Source: Clostridium uliginosum (GTDB lineage: Bacteria; Bacillota; Clostridia; Clostridiales; Clostridiaceae). Taken from it: DNA of 64,000 bases. Below the pieces are notes generated by a model. The model was not told where the DNA came from, ran no database searches, and saw only the letters and a program-made list of their open reading frames with translations. The translations under genes were made by a program, and so were the position numbers. The stretch spans positions 1 to 64,000 of the forward strand of contig NZ_FOMG01000006.1 of NCBI RefSeq assembly GCF_900112485.1. The letters are read 5' to 3'. Shown here piece by piece: positions 18,689 to 27,160 of the stretch; the stretch's first letter is position 1; each line of letters starts with the position of its first letter.

Positions 18689-19684
18689 ATGGCAGATGTT
18701 TTATCACAAAGTGAAATAGATGCCTTGTTATCTGCCTTATCTACAGGAGAATTAGAATCAGAGGCTGTGCCTAAAGATGAAGAAAGACATAAAATAAAAC
18801 TTTATGATTTTAAGAGTCCTCAAAAGTTCTCAAAAGATCATATAAGGACTCTTGAATTAATTCATGATAATTTTGCTAGAATAATTTCTAATTACTTAAC
18901 AGGACAAATAAGAAAAAATGTTAAGGTTAGGATAGAAACTGTAGAACAGATAACCTATGAGGAATTTATACATTCTGTACAAAATCCTACTATCATAACA
19001 ATGTTTAGGATGCATCCTTTAACGGGTACAATAATATTTGAAACAAATCCTCAACTGTCATTTCAAATAATAGATATTTTGCTTGGCGGTAGTGGGGATA
19101 GAAAAGTTGAGAGCAAGGAATTTTCAGATATAGATAAAAATATAATTAAGCAAATTACAAGTGGAATGATAAGCAATTTGAAATTAGCTTGGGAGGATAT
19201 TTTAACTGTTAATCCAGAGGTTGAAGGAATAGAAACTAACCCAGCAATAAACCAAACTCTGGCACCTAATGAGCCGGTGGCATTAATTACATTTTCAGTA
19301 GAGTTTGGAGAACATAGTACATTTATGAACATATGTATTCCCTATTTAAGTATAGAAAAAGTACTAGATAAATTAGTAGTACAATATTGGTTCCAAAATG
19401 ATGATGAACTGTTAATGGCTGAATCAAGAACTAAAATAGAAGAAGGCATTCAAAAAGTTGATATCGATGTTGTAGCAGAACTAGGAAGTACACATTTAAT
19501 AGTAGATGATTTCTTAAAGCTTACAGAAGGTGATGTTATTAAACTTGATAATAAGAGCTCATCTCCAATAAAGGTATATGTAGGAAATAAAGAGTGCTAT
19601 TATGCTAAACCTGGTATAACAGGGAAAAATATTGGTGTTGCTATTTTAGATATAATAGACAAGGAAGTGAAAGAGTATGAGTAA
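18689..19684 (+). CDS. fliM: Flagellar motor switch protein FliM (331 aa)
   Basis: C-ring switch component. The N-terminal CheY-binding peptide LSQSEIDALLSAL is at residues 5-17, the central CheC-like domain follows (no phosphatase residues; GGSGDRK near 135), and the C-terminal SpoA/FliN-like domain starts near 250 (DVVAELGSTHLIVDDFL). Its end overlaps fliY by 8 nt, indicating coupled translation of two C-ring proteins. Confidence 0.96.
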   Translation: MADVLSQSEIDALLSALSTGELESEAVPKDEERHKIKLYDFKSPQKFSKDHIRTLELIHDNFARIISNYLTGQIRKNVKVRIETVEQITYEEFIHSVQNPTIITMFRMHPLTGTIIFETNPQLSFQIIDILLGGSGDRKVESKEFSDIDKNIIKQITSGMISNLKLAWEDILTVNPEVEGIETNPAINQTLAPNEPVALITFSVEFGEHSTFMNICIPYLSIEKVLDKLVVQYWFQNDDELLMAESRTKIEEGIQKVDIDVVAELGSTHLIVDDFLKLTEGDVIKLDNKSSSPIKVYVGNKECYYAKPGITGKNIGVAILDIIDKEVKEYE

Positions 19685-20867
19685 TAGTTTTCTATCACAA
19701 GAAGAAATAGATTCACTCCTAAATGGAGATGATGATAAAGATAAAGAAGTGAAAGAAACTGAAGAGGTGAATGAGGAAGGCCAATTGACTGACATTGAAA
19801 GAGATCTGCTAGGAGAAATAGGAAATATATCAATGGGGTCAGCGTCAACAGCTCTTTATCAAATTATTAATCAAAATGTAACAATAACAACCCCTGTAGT
19901 TTCATTAACAACATTAAGAGAATTAAAGGATTCTTTTGAAACTCCAAATATTGTTTTAGATGTTGAGTATACAGCTGGAATAGTAGGTAGAAATATACTA
20001 GTTATAAAAACAGTAGATGCAGCAGTTATTGCAAATCTTATGATGGGTGGAACTGGAGAAGTAGCAGAAAATGTAGAATTATCAGAAATTGAAATTAGTG
20101 CAGTACAAGAAGCTATGAATCAAATGATAGGTTCGGCAGCTACTTCAATGGCTACAATGTTTTCAAGAAAAATTGATATATCTCCACCATCATCAAAATT
20201 ATGGCAGGAAAGAGATGAACCTATTACAGAAACATTACAAGAAGAAGAAAAAATAGTAAGAGTTTCATTTAGAATGATTATAGGTGACCTTGTAGATAGT
20301 AATATAATGCAAATATTACCAATGGAAACTGCAAAGAAAATTGTATCAATAATGATGGGCAAAGAAGATAGTGATGAACCAAGTGTACAAAGTCAATCTT
20401 CACAGTCTACACAATCTACATATGTTGAACAACCACAAGTAGTTTCAGCACAAGAGCCAGTTCATTATGAGCAACCACAAATGCAACAAACTACAAGTTC
20501 TATGTATGAAAAGCCAATTATTGAGACTCCACAGGTAAGGCAACAACCAGTTGAAGTACATGCAGCAGCTTTTGAACCATTAGTTCAAGGATCAGCTTCT
20601 TCTGTACCTAAAAACATAGACTTAATATTAGATGTTCCATTAGATATTTCAGTAGTTTTAGGTAGAACTAAAAAAAATATTAAAGACATATTAACTTTAA
20701 GTACTGGTTCATTAATAGAATTAGAAAAACTTGCAGAAGAGCCAGTTGAAATATTAGTTAATGGAAAGAAAATAGCATTTGGAGAAGTAGTTGTAGTTGA
20801 TGAAAATTTTGGAGTAAGAATAACTAATATAGTAAGTAGTGCAGAAAGAATAAGATCACTAAAATAA
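19677..20867 (+). CDS. fliY: Motor switch phosphatase FliY (396 aa)
   Basis: N-terminal EIDSLL peptide (CheY-binding type), a CheC-like phosphatase domain with GEIGNISMGSASTAL near 47 and EAMNQMIGSAATSM near 145, a Gln/Ser-rich linker (about 235-300), and a C-terminal FliN (SpoA) domain, IDLILDVPLDISVVLGRTKK. In Firmicutes FliY replaces FliN and dephosphorylates CheY-P at the motor. Last gene of the operon; two terminators follow. Confidence 0.95.
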   Translation: MSNSFLSQEEIDSLLNGDDDKDKEVKETEEVNEEGQLTDIERDLLGEIGNISMGSASTALYQIINQNVTITTPVVSLTTLRELKDSFETPNIVLDVEYTAGIVGRNILVIKTVDAAVIANLMMGGTGEVAENVELSEIEISAVQEAMNQMIGSAATSMATMFSRKIDISPPSSKLWQERDEPITETLQEEEKIVRVSFRMIIGDLVDSNIMQILPMETAKKIVSIMMGKEDSDEPSVQSQSSQSTQSTYVEQPQVVSAQEPVHYEQPQMQQTTSSMYEKPIIETPQVRQQPVEVHAAAFEPLVQGSASSVPKNIDLILDVPLDISVVLGRTKKNIKDILTLSTGSLIELEKLAEEPVEILVNGKKIAFGEVVVVDENFGVRITNIVSSAERIRSLK

Positions 20868-20871
20868 TTAA

Positions 20872-20900
20872 GTACCCACAAGCTGGGTGCTTTTATTTTT
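20872..20900 (+). terminator. First terminator of the chemotaxis operon
   Basis: Stem GTACCCA / TGGGTGC (one G-T pair) with a 5-nt loop, then a T-rich tail. Confidence 0.75.
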
Positions 20901-20908
20901 AAATTTTT

Positions 20909-20952
20909 CACCCATGTAGTGCTAAATTATTGCACCATATGGGTGCTTTTTA
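20909..20952 (+). terminator. Second, stronger terminator of the chemotaxis operon
   Basis: Stem CACCCATGTAGTGC / GCACCATATGGGTG, 14 pairs with one mismatch, followed by CTTTTTT. It insulates flgM from the che operon. Confidence 0.88.
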
Positions 20953-20958
20953 ATAAAG

Positions 20959-20990
20959 ATAAGGTATTATTTTCTTGTAAATGCCTAAAC
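20959..20990 (+). mobile_element. Solo right end of the family 1 element
   Basis: GTATTATTTTCTTGTAAATG followed by CCTAAAC matches the right terminus of copies C and D (TATTATTTTCTTTCATGTGCC-type). No left arm is present nearby, so this is a relic. Its last bases include the -35 box of the flgM promoter. Confidence 0.5.
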
Positions 20991-21012
20991 TTAATATATA
21001 AATGTACGATAA
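20986..21012 (+). promoter_or_regulatory. Sigma-D (sigma-28) promoter of flgM
   Basis: TAAA at 20986-20989, exactly 15 nt, then TACGATAA at 21005-21012. The known sigma-28 consensus is TAAA-N15-GCCGATAA. It lies about 35 nt before the flgM start. Confidence 0.8.
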
Positions 21013-21046
21013 TAAAATTAGATAATAAAAAATGGAGGAGAAATAA

Positions 21047-21322
21047 ATGAGTATTAACAGAATTAATGCACAAACAGTGGCTAATATATATAATACAAAT
21101 TCAAATAAAGTGATAAGTAAAGTAAATAAAAAAGAAGAAACAGACAGAATTGAAATATCTTCACTTGGAAAATCTCTTAAAGATTATTCTTTAGATAATA
21201 ATATAGATAATACAAAGAAAGTAGAAGAGATAAGAGAAAAGATTGTTAATGGAACATATTCAGTAGATGCGAAGTTAACTGCTAGAAGTATATTAGATTC
21301 TATAAAGGAGGGGAAAAGCTAA
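21047..21322 (+). CDS. flgM: Anti-sigma-28 factor FlgM (91 aa)
   Basis: The N-terminus is disordered and polar. The C-terminal half, VEEIREKIVNGTYSVDAKLTARSIL, is the family signature that holds sigma-28. FlgM blocks FliA (SigD) until it is exported through the finished hook-basal body. The gene has a sigma-D promoter, so FlgM and SigD form a feedback loop. Ribosome site ATGGAGGAG. It is followed after 3 nt by flgN. Confidence 0.93.
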   Translation: MSINRINAQTVANIYNTNSNKVISKVNKKEETDRIEISSLGKSLKDYSLDNNIDNTKKVEEIREKIVNGTYSVDAKLTARSILDSIKEGKS

Positions 21323-21325
21323 AGT

Positions 21326-21736
21326 ATGATAAGTAATATTACCCAAATAGTAAAAATTGAAAATGATGCATTAAAAGAATTGTTATTACTATTAGATACA
21401 CAATATAAGATGATAATGGATAAGGATGCATTTGGATTAGAAGGTTTAGTTGATAAATTAAATGAATGCAATAAAAAGATTGCTGCGGAAGAGATAAATA
21501 GAAGAAAACTGATTGGCAAAGAAAGCATGATAAAAATTGTAACTGATAGTGAAAATGAAGATCTAAAGAAAAATTATGATGAGATAAAAGATACATTAGA
21601 TAAGATAACAATTAGAAAAGAAACAAACGAAGTTTTATTAAAGCAAGAAATAATATTTAATACAAAAATGTTAGCTTTAATGAATCCGAGTAGAGATATA
21701 AAAACTTATAATTCATATGGGAATTTAAGAAAATAA
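21326..21736 (+). CDS. flgN: FlgN-type export chaperone (136 aa)
   Basis: All-helical, charged coiled-coil protein with the N-terminal IENDALKELLLLLDTQYKMI pattern of FlgN. FlgN escorts the hook-filament junction proteins FlgK and FlgL to the export gate, and those two genes follow directly downstream. Ribosome site AAGGAGGGGA at the end of flgM. Sequence conservation of FlgN is low, so the assignment rests on pattern and position. Confidence 0.85.
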   Translation: MISNITQIVKIENDALKELLLLLDTQYKMIMDKDAFGLEGLVDKLNECNKKIAAEEINRRKLIGKESMIKIVTDSENEDLKKNYDEIKDTLDKITIRKETNEVLLKQEIIFNTKMLALMNPSRDIKTYNSYGNLRK

Positions 21737-21738
21737 AT

Positions 21739-21833
21739 AATATATAAGTTCCAATAAAGTTTGTTTATTAATATAAATCTTAGAATATTTGTAAATGTTA
21801 TAACTCATCAGTATAGTGAGGAACTTATATAGA
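21739..21833 (-). repeat. 95-bp repeat (family 3), copy 2
   Basis: Reverse complement about 92% identical to 6665-6760. Inverted ends TATATAAGTTCC / GGAACTTATATA. It sits immediately after flgN. The rest of the gap (21834-22033) is AT-rich and shows no clear sigma-D pattern. Confidence 0.8.
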
Positions 21834-22033
21834 AAATTTATGATATATATGCTTCTAATTAGATATTGTTAATTAAAGATATAATTTTCTATAAAAATCA
21901 TATAAAAGATTATAAATGTATTAACTTAATTAGAACATATATATTATAAAAGATTAAAAAAATAAATATAAAAACAAGGATGGGGAAATTATAGATAACA
22001 AGGATGTTATGGAGCGTGAAAGGGAGATTTTAA

Positions 22034-23836
22034 ATGGCAGGATTATTTGATACTTTTACAGTAGCAAAAAGAGGCTTAAATGTACAACAGGGTGCAATTA
22101 ATACAACGTCTCATAATATTGCAAATGCAAATACTGTAGGATTTTCAAGACAAAGAGCAGTAGCGACAACAACAAGACCTTTTGGAGGCATGTCAAAATT
22201 CGATACCTGTTCAGTAGGACAAGTTGGTACAGGAGCTGAAATATCATCAATAGAAAGAATCAGAGATTCATTTATGGATTACCAAGTGAGAGAGCAAAAT
22301 GGAAAGCTTGGAATTTCTCAAGTTAAAGATAAATCCTTAAATGAAGTTCAAGGTATATTTGGAGAACCATCTGACTCTGGGATACAACAGATATTAGGAG
22401 AATTTTATGATTCATTTCAAGAATTAGAGAAAACACCTGAAAAATCAGCAGCAAGAACGGTAGCACTTCAAAAAGCTTCAACTTTAGCAGATGGGTTGAA
22501 CAACATATACACACAATTAGAAAATTCAATTTCTAATGATCAACAATTATTACAAATTAATATTAAAGATGTTAATAGTTATTTAAATCAAATTAATGAA
22601 TTAAATAAGCAAATCTCAAGTGTATGTGCAGTAGGACAAAAACCTAATGATTTAATGGATAGCAGAGATAATTTATTAGATCAATTAAGTAGCAAATTTG
22701 GTATAACTATTGATAGAAAAGACAGGGAAGCAATAGATCTTAAAGCAGATGGATTTCAAAATTCAAAGAATCCAATAAATAATTTAGTGAATTCAAGTCC
22801 AACTGATGACAAGTATACTAGATTTTCTTATGTTAAGAGTGCTGATGTTACAAAAGATAAAGATGGGAACCCAACAGGAGAGGTAATATTAAAATATTAT
22901 CCATTAGGAAATTTACAAGTAGAACCTAAAACTATTACAATTACAGGAGATCCTAAAAAAGCACAAGAAACTGCAGATAATTTAATTCAAAACAGAATTC
23001 TAATAGCAAATAAAAATGGAATAGTTTCAGATAAAGATGAAAATGAAATTACATCTATGACATCATTTGATGATATAAATAAGAAAGTATTTCAAACATA
23101 TAAATGTGATCCTGCTACTAATAGTGTTAGTATTGATGCTAACCAAATAAAAGGTGAAATTGCAGGAAATCAAGGCGTACAAAATAATGTAAAAGATTAT
23201 ATGAAAAAATTAGATCAAATAGCGGCAGCACTTGCATATTCAGTTAATGCAATTCAAACAGGAAGTTCAGATGGAACTAAACAGATTACAGATATACTTG
23301 TATTTACTAATGGAACAGATGAAAATGGAATTAGTGCAAAAAACATAACTCTTAATAAAGCATTATTAGAAGATGTATCTAAATTAAATTGTGGAGCAAC
23401 TTCTGAAAAAGGAGAAAGAGCAGGAGAAAGAGCTTTAGCAATTGCAAAGCTTAGAGATTTAAAAATTAATATGGCTAGCATTAAAGATATTGATAATAGA
23501 GAAAAGTTTTTTAAATCAGATTGTTCTGGAATTAGTTTTTCAAGTGCTGAAAATATAAGTTTACAAGCAAGTAAAGAAGGAACAACCATAGATGCTTATT
23601 TTAGAGACATAACAAATACACTTGGTGTAAATGCAGAAGCTGCAATTAGAGATGTTGATACTGTAGGTAAGCAACTTCAAGATTTGCAAATGCAAAGACT
23701 ATCAACTTCAGGAGTTTCATTAGATGAAGAAACAACAAATCTAATTCAATTTCAACATGCATATCAAGCAAATGCTAAGGTGATTTCAACAGTAGATGAA
23801 CTGTTAGATGTAGTAATAAATGGTTTAAAGAAGTAG
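22034..23836 (+). CDS. flgK: Hook-filament junction protein FlgK (600 aa)
   Basis: HAP1, the first junction layer between hook and filament. The N-terminal rod-protein motif is near residues 3-60 (GLNVQQGAINTTSHNIANANTVGFSRQRA) and the C-terminal D0 helix is LDEETTNLIQFQHAYQANAKVISTVDELLDVVINGL. The middle is variable. Ribosome site AAGGGAG. Co-transcribed with flgL. Confidence 0.96.
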   Translation: MAGLFDTFTVAKRGLNVQQGAINTTSHNIANANTVGFSRQRAVATTTRPFGGMSKFDTCSVGQVGTGAEISSIERIRDSFMDYQVREQNGKLGISQVKDKSLNEVQGIFGEPSDSGIQQILGEFYDSFQELEKTPEKSAARTVALQKASTLADGLNNIYTQLENSISNDQQLLQINIKDVNSYLNQINELNKQISSVCAVGQKPNDLMDSRDNLLDQLSSKFGITIDRKDREAIDLKADGFQNSKNPINNLVNSSPTDDKYTRFSYVKSADVTKDKDGNPTGEVILKYYPLGNLQVEPKTITITGDPKKAQETADNLIQNRILIANKNGIVSDKDENEITSMTSFDDINKKVFQTYKCDPATNSVSIDANQIKGEIAGNQGVQNNVKDYMKKLDQIAAALAYSVNAIQTGSSDGTKQITDILVFTNGTDENGISAKNITLNKALLEDVSKLNCGATSEKGERAGERALAIAKLRDLKINMASIKDIDNREKFFKSDCSGISFSSAENISLQASKEGTTIDAYFRDITNTLGVNAEAAIRDVDTVGKQLQDLQMQRLSTSGVSLDEETTNLIQFQHAYQANAKVISTVDELLDVVINGLKK

Positions 23837-23913
23837 ATTGAGAATTAAAATTTATGATTTAGTATGAACTATTAGATAAAAATGTTTAGATAAAAATTAG
23901 GAGCGTGAATAAT

Positions 23914-25185
23914 ATGCAAAGAATAACAACAAGCATGTTGTCTTCAAATTATCTGAGTAATATGAAGATGAATTTAAATAATATGCAAACTCTTCAATCA
24001 CAATTATCTTCAGGTAAGGAAATAAATAAACCTTCAGATAACCCATATAAGGCATCAAGAAGTATGCAATTGCATAGTGAAATTACAGCGAATAAACAAT
24101 ACAATGAGAATATAAAAGATACAACTAATTGGTTAGATACAACAGATACAGCATTAGGTCAAGCAGGAAATGTGTTTGGTAGAGTAAGAGAATTATTAGT
24201 ATTAGCTGGTAATGGAGCTTACGGAGTTAATGAAAAAAAAGCAATTCAAGCTGAAATAAAACAAAAGGTAAATCAAGTATCTGAAATCTTAAATACTAAC
24301 TTTGATGGAGCTTATATATTTGGTGGAACTAAGAGTACATCTAAACCGGTTATGGTAAATGATAATGGAGAACTTTGTTATGCAGATAAAGACGGAAATG
24401 CAATAACTAACGCTGATGATGGAATGAAAATTGATTTATCAAAAAATCCAATTAATAGTAGCATTGTACCTAAAAATAATAAGAGTATTGGAGAAATTGT
24501 TAAGGATAAGGTTACTAATAAAGTAACAATAACAATTAATGATTCTACGTCTACGCCACCTGCACCACCTACTAATAAGGTTATCAATCTTAGTGATGTA
24601 GGTACTGGAACTCCTCCTGCAACTGTAGAATCATTATTTGAGAATACTTTAGCACCAACAGCAGGAGCAGAATTTACAACAGATGATGTTAAAAAGGCAC
24701 TATCTTCTTATAATTCATTAGATCAAATTAATGCCAATTTAAATGTTGAAGTATCCCAAGGTGTTTTAATTAACTACAATAAGACTGCAACAGATGTAAT
24801 GCAGGGGAATGGAACAAATATTATGGATACTTTAAATAAGATAATTTATAATTTAAATCCTTCAACTACTCCTATTGTACCACCACATACAGAAGCTCCT
24901 GATATATCAAAAATAACTGGAGAATGTATAAAAGAAGTAGATGATATAACAAATAATTTACTAGAAAAAAGATCTCAAGTTGGAGCTATGACAAATAGAA
25001 TGGAGTCAGCACAATCTAATAATGAAGCAGAAAATTTAAATATGACAGATATCTTATCAAAAACTGAAGATATTGATTTTACACAAAAGATGATGGAATA
25101 TTCAGTAATGCAAACTATATATATGGCATCACTTCAAACCAGTGCTAAAGTACTTCCAACAACCATATTAGACTACTTAAGATAG
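23914..25185 (+). CDS. flgL: Hook-filament junction protein FlgL (423 aa)
   Basis: HAP3, the second junction protein. Flagellin-like N-terminal helix QRITTSMLSSNYLSNMKMNLNN, then SSGKEINKPSDNPYKASRS; C-terminal helix MTDILSKTEDIDFTQKMMEYSVMQTIYMASLQTSAKVLPTT. A GTG at 23905 sits only 1 nt from TTAGGAG, so ATG 23914 is preferred. The central domain has a Pro/Thr-rich stretch (about residues 210-240). Confidence 0.95.
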   Translation: MQRITTSMLSSNYLSNMKMNLNNMQTLQSQLSSGKEINKPSDNPYKASRSMQLHSEITANKQYNENIKDTTNWLDTTDTALGQAGNVFGRVRELLVLAGNGAYGVNEKKAIQAEIKQKVNQVSEILNTNFDGAYIFGGTKSTSKPVMVNDNGELCYADKDGNAITNADDGMKIDLSKNPINSSIVPKNNKSIGEIVKDKVTNKVTITINDSTSTPPAPPTNKVINLSDVGTGTPPATVESLFENTLAPTAGAEFTTDDVKKALSSYNSLDQINANLNVEVSQGVLINYNKTATDVMQGNGTNIMDTLNKIIYNLNPSTTPIVPPHTEAPDISKITGECIKEVDDITNNLLEKRSQVGAMTNRMESAQSNNEAENLNMTDILSKTEDIDFTQKMMEYSVMQTIYMASLQTSAKVLPTTILDYLR

Positions 25186-25197
25186 GAGAGGATAACT

Positions 25198-25626
25198 GTG
25201 GTATTTGTTTCAAAGATTCATGGAAAAATCGAATACGGAGAAGAGAGTATAATTAATTTTAAAAAAAGTATCCTAGGCTTTGATGAGAAGCTTAAGAACT
25301 TTATACTTTTGGATTTAAAAGAATGTGAACCATTTAAATTACTTCAATCATTAGATGATAATGAAGTAGGGCTTATAGTAATCTCACCATTTGAGTATTC
25401 TAAAAACTATGAAATTGATTTAAAAGAGAATTTAATTAAAAGATTAGAAGTAAAAGATTCAAAAGAGGTTATGGTACTAACAACAGTAACGCTAAATTCA
25501 GATCCTAAGAAAATTACTACTAATTTGCAGGCACCAATCGTTATAAATATTTCTAATAAATTAGGGGAACAAATAATATTAGATAATGCAGATTATGCAA
25601 TTAAGCATCCTTTAATGAAGGAGTGA
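25198..25626 (+). CDS. fliW: Flagellar assembly factor FliW (142 aa)
   Basis: FliW binds flagellin and also the translational repressor CsrA; free flagellin titrates FliW and lets CsrA shut off flagellin translation. Family marks: [21 protein letters not shown] at the start, FKLLQSLDD, and [22 protein letters not shown] start after AGGAGAGG. It lies directly before csrA, the usual pairing. Confidence 0.95.
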   Translation: MVFVSKIHGKIEYGEESIINFKKSILGFDEKLKNFILLDLKECEPFKLLQSLDDNEVGLIVISPFEYSKNYEIDLKENLIKRLEVKDSKEVMVLTTVTLNSDPKKITTNLQAPIVINISNKLGEQIILDNADYAIKHPLMKE

Positions 25627-25630
25627 TATT

Positions 25631-25849
25631 ATGTTGATTATTACTAGAAAAAAAGGTGAATCACTAATGATAGGTGATGATATAGAAATAACTATAGCTA
25701 AGTTGGATGATGGAAGTGTAAAACTTGGAATAAATGCACCTAAAGATATAACAATATTAAGAAAAGAATTATATGAAGAAGTAAAACAGGAAAATAAGGA
25801 AGCTATGAAAATTAATATGGATTTATTAAAGAATATAAAGAAAAAATAA
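25631..25849 (+). CDS. csrA: Carbon storage regulator CsrA (72 aa)
   Basis: Small RNA-binding repressor: [41 protein letters not shown] with the RNA-contacting Arg near 44. It binds GGA in hairpin loops and blocks ribosome sites. A matching hairpin lies in the flagellin leader at 29637. Overlapping arrangement with fliW (4-nt gap) points to joint expression. Confidence 0.96.
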   Translation: MLIITRKKGESLMIGDDIEITIAKLDDGSVKLGINAPKDITILRKELYEEVKQENKEAMKINMDLLKNIKKK

Positions 25850-25857
25850 AATTAATA

Positions 25858-25948
25858 TATATGTTGAAATTAAGTTTTTACATGAAAACGCCTTTTGGAC
25901 TAAGTGTGCAAAAAGAATTTAATTGTAGAATAATTAATACAACATATA
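25858..25948. repeat. Inverted repeat in the csrA-flaG gap
   Basis: TATATGTTG at 25858-25866 is the exact inverse of CAACATATA at 25940-25948, with further loose pairing inside. It could be a decayed palindromic element. The remaining gap to flaG shows no clear promoter. Confidence 0.35.
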
Positions 25949-26084
25949 CATGTAAAAAATAATTTTATAAATAACAATATTTCACAAAGGATAAAATCGA
26001 AAATAGCTAAATTATTTAAAAATAAGAAGAACAACAATATTATTAATTGTTAATATAGTAATTTTAAATTTAGGAGGAATTAAT

Positions 26085-26417
26085 ATGGATATTAATGTTG
26101 TAAGCCAAGGGAATACACATAATATGCCTTATACAGTAGATGTTAATTCGAATAGGGATGTAATTATAAAAGAAGTTGATAAGAGTGAGTCAATAAATAA
26201 AGAAGATTTAGATAAGGCATTGTTAAAGCTAAATAAGTTTCTTGATGATGAAAAAGTACATACTGAATATTCTGTACACAAGGACTTAGGAACAATAATG
26301 ATAAAAATAGTAGATGATAATACTAAAGATATTATTATGGAGGTTCCGTCTGAAAAGATCCTAGATATGGTTGCTAGTATGTGTAAACAATGTGGAATAT
26401 TTGACAAGAAAGCTTAA
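26085..26417 (+). CDS. flaG: FlaG family protein (110 aa)
   Basis: The C-terminal half has the FlaG signature: LNKFLDDEKVHTEYSVHKDLGTIMIKIVDDNTKDIIMEVPSEKILDMVASMC. FlaG affects filament length and is usually next to fliD/fliS, as here. The N-terminal 40 residues are polar and unstructured. Ribosome site TAGGAGG. Confidence 0.92.
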   Translation: MDINVVSQGNTHNMPYTVDVNSNRDVIIKEVDKSESINKEDLDKALLKLNKFLDDEKVHTEYSVHKDLGTIMIKIVDDNTKDIIMEVPSEKILDMVASMCKQCGIFDKKA

Positions 26418-26467
26418 GGAATCTTCAATTTACTTTTCTATTTCAGATGCCTAAGGGGGATATATAA

Positions 26468-26755
26468 GTGGAGTTTATATTAAACAAAATTGATACTGAT
26501 ATTAGAAACAAATTAAAAGAAGAAACCAAAGATGATAAAGTGCATAATAGCAATGGAGTAAGCGTAGCAAAGGATTTAACGAATAATAAAAAAAAGAAAG
26601 AAAAAGAACAGTCTAAAAATAATCAAAATAAAAATAGGTATCTTACAATAGATGCTATTAAGAGTGAAAATAGACAATTAAATATTGAGGCTGAAAAATT
26701 AGAAGCAACTTTTGAGTTAAAAGTTAAAGGAAGAGTTTTAGATATAAAGAAATAG
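26468..26755 (+). CDS. Lys/Asn-rich protein of unknown function (95 aa)
   Basis: GTG start after TAAGGGGG. Residues 12-58 are dominated by Lys, Asn, Glu and Gln (KKKKEKEQSKNNQNKN), which suggests disorder. The C-terminal third (LTIDAIKSENRQLNIEAEKLEATFELKVKG) is predicted helix and strand. I do not recognise a family. Position between flaG and fliS, with a 12-nt gap to fliS, suggests a filament-cap or export role, but that is context only. Confidence 0.65.
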   Translation: MEFILNKIDTDIRNKLKEETKDDKVHNSNGVSVAKDLTNNKKKKEKEQSKNNQNKNRYLTIDAIKSENRQLNIEAEKLEATFELKVKGRVLDIKK

Positions 26756-26766
26756 GAGGATGAACA

Positions 26767-27144
26767 ATGTATCCTAATGGTTATAATGTTTATAAAAGTA
26801 ATAGTGTTAATTATGCATCAAAAGATCAGTTATTATTAATGTTAGTTGATGGAGCAGTTAAATTTGCTAAAATAGCAAGACAAGCTATGCTAGATAAAAA
26901 TATAAAAATGGCACATGAAAATATAGTTAAGACAGAAGACATATTTACTGAACTTAGAGCATCGCTTGATACTAAAGTAGGAGATTGGGCACTGCAAATG
27001 TTTAATGTTTATGGTTTTATAAATGAAAAACTTTTTGAAGCAAACATGAAAAAAGATGTAAAAGTATTAAATGAGGTTATACCACTTATTGAAGAAATAA
27101 GAGATATATGGTATGCCGCAGAAAAAAAAGCGAAAAAAGCATAA
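26767..27144 (+). CDS. fliS: Flagellin export chaperone FliS (125 aa)
   Basis: Four-helix chaperone that keeps flagellin unfolded for export. Start YKSNSVNYASKDQLLLMLVDGAVKFAKIARQAM is the family signature (typical: Y.. N.V.TA.P..LI.MLYDGAI.F). C-terminal helix NEVIPLIEEIRDIWYAAEKKAKKA. Ribosome site TAGGAGG. Confidence 0.95.
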   Translation: MYPNGYNVYKSNSVNYASKDQLLLMLVDGAVKFAKIARQAMLDKNIKMAHENIVKTEDIFTELRASLDTKVGDWALQMFNVYGFINEKLFEANMKKDVKVLNEVIPLIEEIRDIWYAAEKKAKKA

Positions 27145-27160
27145 TAAGGAGTGAATTAAA

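Noticed and set aside
26433-26456. TTTTCTATTTCAGATGCCTAAG as a family 1 end
   Set aside because: Weak match with gaps; cannot be told from chance in such AT-rich DNA.
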